A program made the translations under genes and the position numbers. From Raphanus sativus (taxonomy: Eukaryota > Streptophyta > Magnoliopsida > Brassicales > Brassicaceae), in contig NC_079515.1 in assembly GCF_000801105.2 (NCBI RefSeq), positions 35,983,407-36,047,406 on the forward strand: a stretch of DNA of 64,000 nucleotides, written 5' to 3'. The notes beneath the pieces are model-generated. The model saw only the letters and a list, made by a program, of their open reading frames with translations, was not told the origin of the DNA and did no database searches. Positions 34,160 through 45,880 of this stretch are shown here, one piece after another. Each line of letters starts with the position of its first letter. The first letter of the stretch is position 1.

Positions 34160-34440
34160 AATCTGTTTTCAGATTTAATCTGAAGCTCTGCTAGGAAACT
34201 TTGCCATGCATTTCAAGTGAAAAGGAATACAGATCGTGTGAAACTGTAAAGAGAAACATCTTTTTTGCTAACATTTATCAAATATAAGGCGCAATCACAA
34301 GTTTCTCTCTTAAGAATGCTGACGAGTTAGAAGATCGACATCAACCCGAACTTCTAGCTTCTCTAAAGATGGTCCTGATTTGAGAATGTTTCCGCATAAA
34401 AAAATATCTGTATTTTCTTCACGAGACATTCAAGCATTGT
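34160..34440 (-). pseudogene. Decayed duplicate of the last exon of the PLAA-type gene
   Basis: The stretch 34315-34436 aligns with exon 21 of the neighbouring gene (37749-37883) in the same orientation. Shared blocks are ttagaagatcga, agcttc, tgatttg, ttcttcacgag and ttcaagcat, with deletions and frame loss. Similarity extends into the 3' flank (about 34160-34215 against 37660-37710). It lacks the stop and reading frame. Confidence 0.65.
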
Positions 34441-35326
34441 AGCATTGTAGTTACAGACACAAACACATGAGTCTTCACTAGTCATGTCTCATGACTCATG
34501 ATCTAAAATTTGTTATACAGTTTTTAATCTAGACATATTTAAATGTCGCTGTTTCATGAAGAAATATGCGTGATTTAAGGATCGTTCTTCAAAGAAAGAC
34601 CCTATAACCAATACCCAATCAGACACTTCAGATTTAGAGTTTTTGTTTGTTTCCAACGTGCTAACAATATCAATTTAGTCATGATCCAATTTCTTGTGCT
34701 GATAATTATTAGGTTTATTAGTGTCTTTTATTAGCCGCTAAGTATATTCAAATTACGTGACTTTGAAACATTCTCGGCTGATGAGACAGGACGTGGACAT
34801 GCAAGTTGACCTTTTTTAACCTTACATGCAGGTAGAATTGGGGAGAAAAGATATCACATTGGTTTTTGGAGTTCTGTTTATTCTTTAATGCTTCATTTTT
34901 ATGCGTACTTTTCGTATCATAAGTTTTTTTTTCTTTGTAAAGGGGCAACTTTGTGTCATAGTTATAACTTATAAGCATCACTACCATCCCTCTTGGAAAA
35001 GGGATTAAAGGAGTTCAGTAAAGTAAATCGTAAATTCGTAATTTATAAGTTATTAAAAATAGCAGGAATGAAACTAATATTAAAAAAAAACTAACATTAA
35101 ATGTTATGGTTTCAAATTTAAGAAATTAGAGATTTCGGTTTCAAACTTTGTTGATATTCAAAAAAGAAAAAACATGCAATATGTCCACGCGTTGTGTAAA
35201 GAGAACTATCATGTTTGTCTACGTTGAAGACTCCTTCAAGTCGGATAATAAAAGATCAGAAAAGGTCTTCTATACGCTGCTTCATTGTAGACTTCACATT
35301 TGAAAGAATAAAAAATCTGTAACTGG

Positions 35327-35334
35327 TATAAATA
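35327..35334 (+). promoter_or_regulatory. TATA box of small peptide gene A
   Basis: TATAAATA lies 50 bp upstream of the ATG at 35377. Confidence 0.6.
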
Positions 35335-35376
35335 CACACACATAACTTTTTCACCTACAACACATAAATATAGAAA

Positions 35377-35618
35377 ATGAAGAGAAACGTGTTGTTGATT
35401 GCTTTGGTTCTTCTGATTCTCTCTTTCTTGATTTCATCTTGTGCAGCTTCAACTCAGTCATGCCACAACCGCAAACTTTGTAAGGAATCCTGAAAATTTA
35501 TCATTCCACTTGTACTCTCTATTTTACATTTTTGGTTTACTGATTAGCGTCATGAATTCATCAAACAGTAAATATAGAAGCATGCCCTAGTAAGTCAAGA
35601 CCGGCAGGCAAACCATGA
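35377..35618 (+). CDS. Small secreted peptide, SCOOP-like (gene A)
   Basis: Two exons, 35377-35479 and 35569-35618, give 50 aa with a phase-1 intron bordered by GT and AG. Residues 1-24 form a signal peptide (MKRN then VLLIALVLLILSFLISSCAA). The mature part is short and ends PSKSRPAGKP. The pattern S-x-S-x-x-A-G resembles the SxS core of Brassicaceae SCOOP phytocytokines, which are cut from secreted PROSCOOP precursors and sensed by the receptor kinase MIK2. Precursor size, signal exon and terminal motif fit; the middle pro-region is nearly absent. Gene B, 1.4 kb away, has the same exon plan. Alternatives are an unrelated Cys-containing peptide or a decaying copy. Confidence 0.5.
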
Positions 35619-36997
35619 GAACGGCAATCTATGGTTCGTGGTGGTTAAATGGACCGTTTACAAAAATAGATACATTTAACTTTCGCTTGAACAGAATCCC
35701 TATGAATACAGTAATCTCCATCTATATGCATTTGGGTGTCTTTTAGGCGCCAAGATGAACTCTTTGTAGATCTATCCCCCTAATTATTTCTAAGCTATGA
35801 CATATAATTGTCTTTCGTTTCCATCCATCTATTGTATACATCTTCTAATAAGTGGTCTCTAATTGTTTGTTACACTGTTATTTCATTATGTATGTTATAT
35901 ACTCTTATGAATAAAAGAAATGGAATTTCATTGTATGTATAGTAGTTGTGGAAGGAGAGAAACATTCAATTATATATGCCTCCATCTCCAAACATATTCT
36001 CACTTGGTTAGAGAGAGATTCACCAGATTCTCTGCAGCAAGATCGATTGTCTTGATCGCCTAAGGTTTCTCTTCATGCTATTCGTCACCCTCTACAACCT
36101 CACGAGTCACGATCAAGATACCTTTCTTACACTTTTGTCCGGGCAACTTTCGTAACCCCTCATCTGGATTCTGGATTGCAGCTAGGTGTACTGCCTTCTT
36201 TTTTTTTAACATAATAACTATTTTATTACTCTAAATTGAGGTGGTTTTAAAAATAGAAATCAAAAACAACACTAAAAGCAAGTCGGAAGAATAACCCTAC
36301 AAAAAAAAATCTCGCACTCTTAGCTAAAAGATAAAAGAATCAGTTATACAGTTTGCCACACGAGTTACGTATAGGACACACCGAATGCTCTGGAGCCTTT
36401 TCTTAATCTTCCAAATTCTTTGAGTTCAGTTGAAAAATTATGTCAAACCCTAGGATATTGAGTCATTGTGAGTATCTATTGCCTATTTGATCCAAAATTT
36501 TGGACTGTCGAGTGAGTACTGAAGCATGGATTCCATTACCCATATATCTTGTGCGTCTCATTGTTTTACCGAAATTGATGATTAACGTTGGAGATATTTT
36601 ATATATTTATTAAACATGAGAGATGTCTAGGCGAATCCCGACTAATCCTGCTCATGTGGGCCGGCGACAGGTAGCCACATGTGGAGTTAACAATTTTACA
36701 TTGGAGGAGAATCGATCTTTGATCTGGAAAACCATTAAACCACTACTACTAGATAATTTCGATACACATAAAGGTACTTATTCATGGTATTTTTTTTCTT
36801 CTAATGCAAGTATAAGGAGAAGAAACTAAAGATTAAAAGGCCAACATCCGCTCATTAAAAATGCATTGACTTATACAAATCTTCACCAACTATGGTGAGA
36901 ACGACGCTGATATGATCGCCACCTAACAGTCTTACACTAACAACTATCTATTTACTATTTATGCTTTAGCTAGACAAAAGATACATAGGGCAGAAAA
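35619..36997. other. Region between the two peptide genes
   Basis: No supported gene. An open frame at 36623-36829 has no signal peptide, motif or splice partner that I can recognise. Confidence 0.4.
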
Positions 36998-37287
36998 ATG
37001 AGTCTCAAGTTCATCCTATTAATAGCTTCACTTTTACTTTTATGCATCCCATCTTCTGAATCGGCAATCCTTCCATTTCTCAGAAACCAGAAATTTTGTA
37101 AGTCTTTTGCTTCATCTAAATAAATTTATGTGTAAAATATATATATATATATGGAGATTAATTAGTTTTGAGTGTGGTACAAGTCAATGAAGAAGGAAGA
37201 AAGATTCACATTCGCAAGGAAAACAAGATCAGCGTAAGAGTCAGCCGTTCACCTCCTGCCAAAGGCAGAAATTGCTGCAATGATTAA
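36998..37287 (+). CDS. Small secreted peptide, SCOOP-like (gene B)
   Basis: Exons 36998-37097 and 37184-37287 give 67 aa. The signal peptide covers residues 1-23 or so (MSLKFILLIASLLLLC, then IPSSESA). After LRNQKF the second exon encodes a charged pro-region (EEGRKIHIRKENK) and the C-terminus ISVRVSRSPPAKGRNCCND. The S-R-S-x-x-A-x-G segment is SCOOP-like. The intron is in phase 1 right after an N-(R/Q)-K-(L/F) sequence, exactly as in gene A. Two Cys near the end are unusual for SCOOPs, so another phytocytokine-like class is possible. It lies tail-to-tail with the PLAA gene. Confidence 0.6.
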
Positions 37288-37748
37288 AAGAAAATCTGCA
37301 CAATATTCCCAAAATGATCAGAGCTTAAATACGTAAAGAGTATTTGCTAATTTGTACAAGTTTCAGGGGTAAAACGTAGTTGTTAAAACTCAAAGGCATG
37401 TTTTCAACCTTCCAATTTTTTTTTTTTGTTTCTCCTCCTGTAACAAACTCTTATTCACTCCGCCTTGTTATCATCTCCGCGAAATCTGTTGTATGTTTAG
37501 TAAAGAGGCTCTGTCACCGGGAAGGGGGAAGACTTCGGCTCTAATAACAGATGATATGAATTTGAGTGGTAGTAGAGATATTATAATTTAAGTTCTTATA
37601 AAAAAATATTCAAATTCTGTTGACAAGAGCAGAGTCACTTTCCATATCTGACTTATATTCAAATATGTATTCAGAAATCTGAAACTCTGCTTGAAACGTA
37701 AGCAAAATACAAATAAAAGAAAAATCCTAATCTCAAAAGACTCCATTT

Positions 37749-40700
37749 TTAAGGCTGGCGAATTAGAAGATCGATATCAGCACCAACTTCCACAATCTTA
37801 GCTTCCTTAGATGCCTTTGCTGATTTGGCAATGCTCTCCACCTCAAAATCTATCGCTATCTTCTTCACGAGCCCTTCAAGCATCTGTCATCATTACACAA
37901 ACAACATACACCCATTTAAAACAGTTATGTAACCAACAAGTATAGAACTCTAGTGGTTTGAGAACTAACCAGCGAGCCTATTGCTACCAAACTCCGGAAC
38001 TTGGAATCAACATCTGCAGCTTCCTCTTCTGCAATCTGTTTAAATTATCATTTTTTTAGCACAACGAAAGAAAACTCCGGAAACTTTTTGGTACATTGGT
38101 TCTCTCAGATTAGACCTACCTGCAATGCTGCTGAAAGGACTTGAGATTGGCCTTCTTCATCTTTCTTCTCTATTAGTAGCACTGCATAACTGCAAAAAAA
38201 AACATAGACGATGGTGTTGATGTTATGTGTCAACAGTGAGTAATATAGATTCTAAAGCAAACTTAGTATAAGAGAGTATCTTACTTGAGAAGTAACGTCG
38301 AATACGCCAACTGCAGATTCTTATTTGGTGATGAATAGCAGTTTGAGAAGGCATCAAGAATCTGCATCCAACAGACAGCACATATCCAACGATGAGTACC
38401 CGAGAAACCACTTCTTCAAATTATCATAATGAACACACAAAAACACCAATCTATAGGCGCTACGGTAAAATGAAATTATAAACTTCATTTCTAAGCACTC
38501 ACAAACGCAGCTCAGACACGGATATTAGACATAGAAACCAAAAGCTGGTTCATGGAGATCATCACATATGCTTATTGTGATATAAACCCATAGAAACGAA
38601 ACAGTACTTACTTGACTATGATGCTTCTGTAGCCAGTAATGAAATGAAGGATTCTTGAATAGATTAACAAGGACACGAACAGTTGTTAGAAGATTTGCAG
38701 GAAGAGCCGAATCTTCTGTGACTTTCTTTATAACATCCAGAAGCAGATCTGATTAAATTTATTTACACAGAGATACAAGTTAACAAAGAAAGTCGCTTGA
38801 TACTTTTACTAAATGTTGGGAAACCGTAACTTCACGTTAGATGATTACCATTGTTGTTTTCCACATGCTTAATAAGTAGGCTTGCTCCATGAGGATGCAA
38901 AACGAGCATCCTGACTAAATCAGTAGCTGCATATTCAAAATCCATAAGCATGAGAGCTAGAAACCAACAATTGTCGCAAAATAGAATGGCTAGCAAAACG
39001 GTAAAACGATTTATAGCCATGGAAACCAAGAATACTAAGAATCAACTGACTTTTAGGCTTTTAGCTATATATATGGTTATTATGGAAACCTAAATATGTA
39101 ATAAACAGTTCTCTTTGACTGATTAATGACAAGAGAAGATTTACCCGGAAACATCATCGCAGGTGGCCATGTTTGTATCACTTTCAGAAGCAAAGCGATA
39201 TCGATGTCAGCAAAACTGGTAGCGTGGTAATGTGATGTGTCCTTGAGTATCTTAACGATTGCGCCCACTCTGGATACTTCGGCTTCTGTCATGGACTTGT
39301 CAGTATTTACCTTCAAAAGAGGGGAATTTTTTTTCAAAACACACAGATTACCAACACTAGTATAAGTCAAATAATCACTGAATCGTTCTTGGAGTAACGG
39401 TGCTCGTGTGCCAGAAGTTACTATTGAGAGCTTACTGGGTCAGATCGTAGAGTATTGTTAAACTCTGTCATCTTTTTCAAGATCCCGTCATATTGAGCAA
39501 CATCAAAAACTAGCACGCCTCTCTGGAGTAAACAATGGAAGAAACAAATGATCAGGAGCTAGAAACAACAAACAGGAATAAAGAAAGAAGAAAACTAGCG
39601 TACTTTAGGAATGTGCTTGTATAAAGGTTTTGCTGGTGTTGCTGCAACAGAAAAGGGTCAAAGTTCGTCAAACCTCAAAAAGGAAGAATATTATTTAAAA
39701 AAAAAAACCGAAATCCTTTATTAGAAAAAATAACTCAGTCTCACGATGTATTCATACCAGCTGAATGAGATGCTTGCCCAGGAACATAAGCATTTGCTGT
39801 TACACCAAGAAGGCAGACCATAAAAATTACAATAAAAACTGAAAAAAATCCCAAACTAAATATATTTAAAAAAAAATAGAAATTTTACCGCCCGTGAAGG
39901 GATCACGAAAAGATGGATTAAAATTGAAGTCTTTCTGCCCAGAGTTCTGTAATATAAAATCAACAATCTGCTGCCGATATGCGACGGGAAGATTCTCTTT
40001 TAGAAGCCACTTGTCAGCTGCATCATAAGGATTGTCTGCAAGACAAGAAACCATTTGGGTATAAATAAATTGAGGCACTTGCTTGTAGATGCAGTAAGGA
40101 ATTAAGACAAGGTCAACAATACAATTCAGGTACCTGTTCGATTGTAAGGAAGCTTCCGGATAGGTTCCCCATCACCAATGTCAACATCGAAAACTAGAAG
40201 AAAAATAAAATAAAACGTGCTAAGAATTTTGGTCACTTTGATAGCAAATGAATCTGAAGTTTCCATAACAAAGTTTAAAATCTAACCAAAATCATACTGA
40301 GCTCCATCGAGGATAGGACGGTCACCCACACCATCTGGGCCATCAACAACCTCACCGATCTGAAATAAGTTGATAACAAAGCAGAGCATTCAAGTCAAGA
40401 GCAAAAATGACATGCAGTGAATAAACAAAAAAGGTCAAGAAAAAAAGAATATAATGTTGACTTACTTTGTCCCATCTCTGTTCGTTCATATTCCATGCAT
40501 AAGCAACACCATTGTCTCCCTCCCTTACGACTTTTGTCTGGCCATCGCTGGTACCTGATAGAATACATCAAATAGTGGAAGATGTTACAAGACTGACCTA
40601 GCCAGACAGTATCAGCTACAGCTTTCGACCGGATGATTAAGAGTATACAAAATTTGGATAACAAGTGGCACCTGGTAAAGTCAGAGCATCAAGCCCCGGC

Positions 40701-42665
40701 AGCTCGTCAAGTTTCATTCCCCCAACCTTTTTCCTGAGGTTAAAAACATAAAAGACACAAAATTATTATACAGCCAGGAAAAAAAAAACTCCATGGACAC
40801 AGAACTTTAAATATCAGATTACCTGCTTAATTTGTACTGAGAAAGTTGGGAATCATAGGCATCAATCTCCATTTGATCCGCAATCATACCATCACGTACT
40901 GTCCAGACGCGAGTAACACCATCTGAACATGCAGTCACAATGTCTCCGCTCTCCAAGAACTTGGCATCCCAGACACAGCCGGGGTGTTCCAAACTCTGAA
41001 CGCATACTCCATCTGTACCAAACAAAAGCAACAAGATATAACATATTTTAATCTATAAGAAACATGATTTCAGATAAAGGAAAAAAACGACAAAAGGAAA
41101 ACCATCATTACCTTTCCATATTTTGGCATGGCGATCTTCACTCCCACTAACAATAAGGCCAGATGCATGTGCGTCAACTGAGTAAACGATGGAGGTGTGC
41201 CCAACCATCTCCAAAAGAACTTCGCCACTCAGAGCCCACAACCTGATGGAACTGTTTTGATAAACAAGAGATTCTGGTTAAAACAGATGGATGAGGTAAT
41301 TGATGAGCATGATTAAGTGGACAAGGGCATGCGATATGGCAAGAGGTTGTTGGAACCAAAGAACTTACCCATCATGTGATGCTGAAAGAAATCCTAAATC
41401 AGGCATCACGGCTAACCCTCTAACCGTATCTGCAAAACCCAAAGTAATTATGTCAGACATTACTTTCTCCAGTGAAAAGAAAATCCCTGAAAATAGGTTA
41501 GTGTGATAAGAACAAACGTATCATAGTGTCTTAGCACTTCACTAAACGAGTTTTTTTACTGCATCTTCTCACAGTGAAAAAAAAACTAGAGAGAAACAAA
41601 GGCACAGCTAAATATACCTGCATGCCCTGTAAAAGTTCGTAGACTTGTTTTCCCCTTCCATAGTTTAAGAGTTGTGTCGCTTGAACCTGAGATAAGCTCA
41701 CCAGACGGCAGCTTCAAGACTGCCTGGACAGGGGACTGGTGCGCCTCCCAAGATTCAACAAGCTGGCCGTTTCTCCATCGTTTCAAAGTTCTTCAGAGCA
41801 ACAAAAGAAAAAAAAATCAAATGAGAACTTGTATTACTCATGTATCAATAAAGCTAACAAAATACACCAAGACAATAAACGAACTCATAAACACAGAACT
41901 ACGCTGGAACTACGGTCAAGAAGAATATAATATCAACAGTGAATAAATACCACAAGCTAATATACACTCATTGGATTTCAAGCAAGAAACTTAAAATGGG
42001 AGGACTTACTGGTCAACTGAAGATGAAACAATGTCCTCATCATCAAGAGTAACACCAGTGACTTGCATCTTATGACCTTTCAATGACTGAACAACCTCTC
42101 CATTGACCAAATTCCAAACCAAAACGGAAGTATCCATGCTCCCAGAGACGAGCCTGCCTTCAGGGTACTCCTCGTTCGGGGAGATCCACGCAAGCGGCCC
42201 AACGAAGCTTGTATGACCCAAGAGAATCTTAGAAGCTGAATACTTTCGCTTATCATCAGAACCAAGTGACCACACCCTTATGGTTCTGTCTCTTGATGAG
42301 GTAGCTATGTTCTCGTCAGTGCACACACATATTCCACGGACCTGATAAATCAGATTACAGTTTGTTCTATTCATTATAATTAGGTCAACAGCTAATCTAA
42401 GCAAAGGCTCACGCTAGTTATCAAATCGGCACATGAAATTGGAGCTAAACCCTAACGAGAAATCACATTCAAGTGGATGATCTTGAAGGAAGGTGGAATC
42501 ACGGAGCTGAACACTTGTCGGAGAAGAACCGATCACGAAAACGAGAAACACACAGTAAAGGAGGAAGAGGATTAGAGAGAGAGAGAGAGAGAGAGATCTT
42601 ACATCGTCGTCGTGGCCACGAAGCTCGCATCTGAGCTTGTATTCGTTGAAATCGATATCCATCAT
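37749..42665 (-). CDS. PLAA/DOA1/UFD3-type WD40-PFU-PUL protein
   Basis: Twenty-one exons join in frame to 760 aa: 42603-42665, 42010-42341, 41618-41790, 41369-41429, 41112-41251, 40823-41012, 40672-40733, 40466-40554, 40287-40359, 40134-40193, 39889-40035, 39758-39796, 39604-39641, 39436-39522, 39145-39310, 38849-38926, 38612-38748, 38285-38361, 38120-38189, 37970-38035, 37749-37883. WD repeats fill the first ~310 residues (LRGHDDDVRG onward). A PFU ubiquitin-binding domain follows (about 350-460), then a C-terminal PUL domain (about 480-755), which in yeast Doa1 binds Cdc48/p97. It should help recycle ubiquitin and handle Cdc48 substrates. It matches At3g18860 in length. A second Met follows the first, so the start could be 42662. 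Confidence 0.95.
42575..42597. repeat. GA microsatellite in intron 1 of the PLAA gene
   Basis: A pure (GA)n run just downstream of the first donor site. Confidence 0.8.
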
Positions 42666-42976
42666 GACTGAGAAGGAGTAGCAGATAGAGAGATACTAAA
42701 CGACTCAAAAGTGACTTGCGAGAGGAGGAAGAAGAAGAGAGATCTTATTAATCAATCTCTTGTAATATTTGTTCCCCTCAAACCGAACTAAACCGAATCC
42801 AGAATTTTTTTTGCTTCGGTTTCATATCCGGTTTAGCTATTTTTAGTATATATTTAGTTATTTACTAATTAGTCTCACTAAATATGGAAGTTATCATATG
42901 AACCATTTGGGATTTCTCAGCTTCTCAAGCTTTTTCTATTAAATTCTATACTTTTTTGTTGATTAATATACATTAT

Positions 42977-44139
42977 TAGAGGTGTCAAAATGGATAAAAC
43001 TAATGGGTCAAACCAAACCAATCCAAACCATGGATCTTAATGGATAGAAAAATTGGGTACAAATGGTTTAATGGATAAAATGGGTTAGTGGACTTAATGG
43101 ACTGGATCAATTTGGGTTGGATTGTAATGGGTAACGAGTTATCCATAACCAAACCAATAAAATATTTATAACAAACAAAAACTTAAATCAAATATATAAA
43201 AAATAATCAAACCAAATTTCTAAACCAATTTTGCACCATAAACCGAAAAATCGAATTTCCTGCCAAAACCAAAATTTGAGTTTCCCGCCAAAATCATAAA
43301 ATCGAGTTTCCTGTTAGAACCACAAAATCGAATTTCCCCTCAAAACCGCAAAATCGAGTTTCCCGCCTAAATCGCAAAATCAAGTTTTTCCGCCAAAATC
43401 GCAAAATCGAGTTTTCCCGCCAAAACCGCAAAATCGAGGTTTCCCGCCAAAACTGTAAAATCGAGTTTTCCCGCCAAAACTGTAAAATCGAGTTTTCCCG
43501 CCAAAACCGCAAAATCGAGTTTCCCGCCAAAATCGCAAAATTGAGTTTTCCGGCCAAAACCGCAAAATCGAGTTTTCCCGCCAAAACCGTAAAATCGAGT
43601 TTTCCCGCCAAAACCGTAAAATTGAGTTTTCCCGCCAAAACTGTAAAATCAAGTTTTCCCGCCAAAACCGCAAAATTGTGTTTTCCGTCAAAACCGCAAA
43701 ATCGAGTTTCCTCGCCAAAACCGCAAAATCAAGTTTTCCCGTTAAAACCACAAAATCAAGTTTTCCCGTCAAAACCGCAAAATCGAGTTTTCACCAAAAC
43801 TGCAAAATCGAGTTCCTCATTAAAACCGTAAAATCGAGTTTTTCCGTCAAAACCGCAAAATCGAATTTTTCTATGTAGTGTTAAATGTAGTATTTTTCAA
43901 TAAAGTCACAATTTATTTAATAATTATTTTTCTTTTTTGTAACAAATAATAACTATTTTAAACTATAAAACTATTGTTCATGGATAAACCATTAAAACCA
44001 TTAACTCGTTAATTTAAATGAGTTATGGATTGACCCAATCCATTTGTCTAATGGATTGGTTTTATCCATTATCCATATAAACCTAAAACCATTTGGATAT
44101 GGTTTGGTTTGGGTTGGTTTACCCATTTTGACACCTCTA
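42977..44139. mobile_element. Non-autonomous hAT element with internal minisatellite
   Basis: 1163 bp bounded by a perfect 8-bp duplication, tacattat (42969-42976 and 44140-44147). The ends are inverted repeats starting TAGAGGTGTCAAAATGG. The subterminal regions are also inversely related (runs of AAACCAAACC against GGTTTGGTTT, and repeated ATGGATAA/TTATCCAT). Eight-bp duplications with TAGAGGTGTCA ends mark the hAT superfamily. No transposase is present; the centre is filled by a minisatellite. Confidence 0.9.
43225..43870. repeat. 27-bp minisatellite
   Basis: About two dozen head-to-tail copies of a unit close to CCGCCAAAACCGCAAAATCG plus AGTTTTC. Variants differ by single bases and by 1-bp length changes. 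Since 27 is divisible by three, both strands show long repetitive open frames (such as repeated FWRENSILR); these are artefacts. The array lies inside the hAT element. Confidence 0.95.
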
Positions 44140-44319
44140 TACATTATGTTATCTCAGGTTTGTTTAGATCGTTCATGTAACTGCAGGTGAAGTATATTGT
44201 TGTGCAAAGAAATCCTATGATGCTGTTGTAACCATATGAACTCGGATGGTGATTATGATAACGTCAAGAACATAGCAAAGGAAGGTATTTAGATTATGTT
44301 AAGGTCTCACAATAAGGAA

Positions 44320-44457
44320 AAGAAAGTCACCCCGATTGATCCAAAGGGCTCTTGCTGCACTGCCCTGGCCAAAGCCGACGTCCAGTGTCTATGCAAGCAG
44401 AAAACCAAAACTGATCCCTTTCTCAGTGGGATCAACTTAATTAAACCTTGCTTCTAA
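44320..44457 (+). pseudogene. C-terminal relic of a nsLTP-like gene
   Basis: The frame ends GSCCTALAKADVQCLCKQK, then INLIKPCF-stop. The CC, CxC and final C spacing belongs to plant non-specific lipid-transfer proteins (DIR1-like type). The upstream part, with the signal peptide and first cysteines, is not in frame; fragments with stops lie at about 44195-44300. It is probably non-functional. Confidence 0.55.
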
Positions 44458-45465
44458 ACTCCCGGAGAAGTGTGGTTTATAAGGCAACTTGCTAAGACAG
44501 GTTCTCTTTTGGAAGGTCTCGCTTTGTGTTTTGATTTTCTTCATGAGTCCATTGTTCTCGTTGTAGTTTGTGTGTTGCTGTTGTTATTCTGTGTTGGCTT
44601 GACGTTGTTTCAGTTGTTGTCGTCTTAACTTGTATTGTATTGGTGTTGCTTGATTTCTTCGAAATAATAAAACCATAAAAAAAATATAAGTGAATGATTG
44701 CAGAAAGCAAACATGTAGTGAATGTAAGTGCAAAGATGACACCACAATTAAGTAATGTAGAATGTAAATTATAGAGACAAAATACACAAGCACACACCAA
44801 TAGCTTTATTAGAAATCGCCTTGTAAAACCTATTACAAGTTCTGCTTAATCAGCTTTATACGTCTAGTGTTACATCCTAACACACGTCACTGAACAATTC
44901 CTAAGCTACCCGCTTATGTCTCTCCACCGTCAAGTACTTCAGCCCCTGCTTCAGCACGACCCAGAACACTTCCAAGCACTTCTCTTTCTCTATAAGATCA
45001 GCCTATGTGTCTCTGTCTCTCTACAGACGATCTCATAGCTATCTTATACTAACTCCACGTTCCCGAAACCCTAGTCTCCAAAGAACCACAATATGGATAA
45101 CTTCCATATCAATAAGTGCAATTTTCCTTTTCTTAGAATGCACTTATTCATCTTCCTTTAAGTCATAAACTTGCTCCCTAAGTTTATTCCTCTTTGACTT
45201 TTCTCCAAGATACTCCCTTGCTCTCCAAGTCTACACGACTCCAGCTCAGCATCTTGACTCCACATGGTCTTCACCACTCACTACGACGTCTGCTACAGCA
45301 ACTACGTCAGCGACTACTTCAAGGCGGATATCTTTACATCAACAGTGAACAAGTTCATTTCAATTCAAAAATATGTTACAGACACGATACGAGCAATGAA
45401 TAAAAAAACAGAGATTCCATAGAAGCTGTGACCATGAATCTCCTTCCCTGGTTCCGTAGAAGCTT
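44458..45465. other. Region of uncertain nature, possibly retrotransposon-derived
   Basis: From about 44790 to 45330 the minus strand reads like a plant LTR region: a TATAAGATAG sequence, AATAAAG, and abundant G-rich leader-type sequence. I found no paired copy, primer-binding site or gag/pol frame. No gene is supported. Confidence 0.25.
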
Positions 45466-45880
45466 GTAAGGATCATGCACCAAGTGACCAAGACCAAACT
45501 CAGTTGCATCATTCTATGTTTTCACCATAACGCCATGCAACTGCTCACCATAAAACCCATTAGCTAACTTAGCAGAAAGTTTAAGCATTGTAGTAAGATT
45601 GAACCCATCAATCCGGACCAAACCCCATCCTCCCCTTTCCTTTGCATCTCATCAAACATCTCAATGGCTTCACTCTCAAATCTCGTTCAGAATTTGCCTT
45701 GTTGAAAATTTCAAGCGCTTCCTTCAAATCGTTGAACTTTATCACAGCGTTCCATGAGTAAACGTTTCTTTCAAGTTTCAGGCATTTGTCGAACATATTC
45801 CGAGCTTCCCGCACTAAGCCGTTTTTGAGTAGAGATAAACAAGTTGGTTCGATGAGACTGTTGTCGAGGTTAAACCAGCT
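45466..45880 (-). pseudogene. PPR protein gene relic (At3g18840-like)
   Basis: The minus strand gives REARNMFDKCLKLERNVYSWNAVI, then KFNDLKEALEIFNKANSERDL, then in other frames AIEMFDEMQRKGED and IDGFNLTTMLKLSAKLANGFYGEQLHGVMVKT-stop. These are consecutive pentatricopeptide repeats matching the N-terminal part of Arabidopsis At3g18840. Two or more frame shifts, a stop and the loss of everything downstream show that it is dead. Its position next to the PLAA gene matches Arabidopsis. Confidence 0.85.

Larger units (their letters stand above)
33257..35326. other. Intergenic region
   Basis: Contains a perfect 19-bp inverted repeat (33654-33716) and a decayed duplicate of the PLAA gene's last exon (34160-34440). 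Otherwise I see no gene. Confidence 0.5.

Noticed and set aside
36623..36829. 68-aa open frame between the peptide genes
   Set aside because: No signal peptide, no homology that I recognise and no splice pattern like the neighbours; kept as non-coding.
43225..43870. CRISPR-like array or a repetitive protein (open frames of 96-130 aa on both strands)
   Set aside because: Units are contiguous 27-bp tandem copies without unique spacers, in a plant nuclear genome. The frames exist only because 27 is divisible by three and appear in several frames on both strands.
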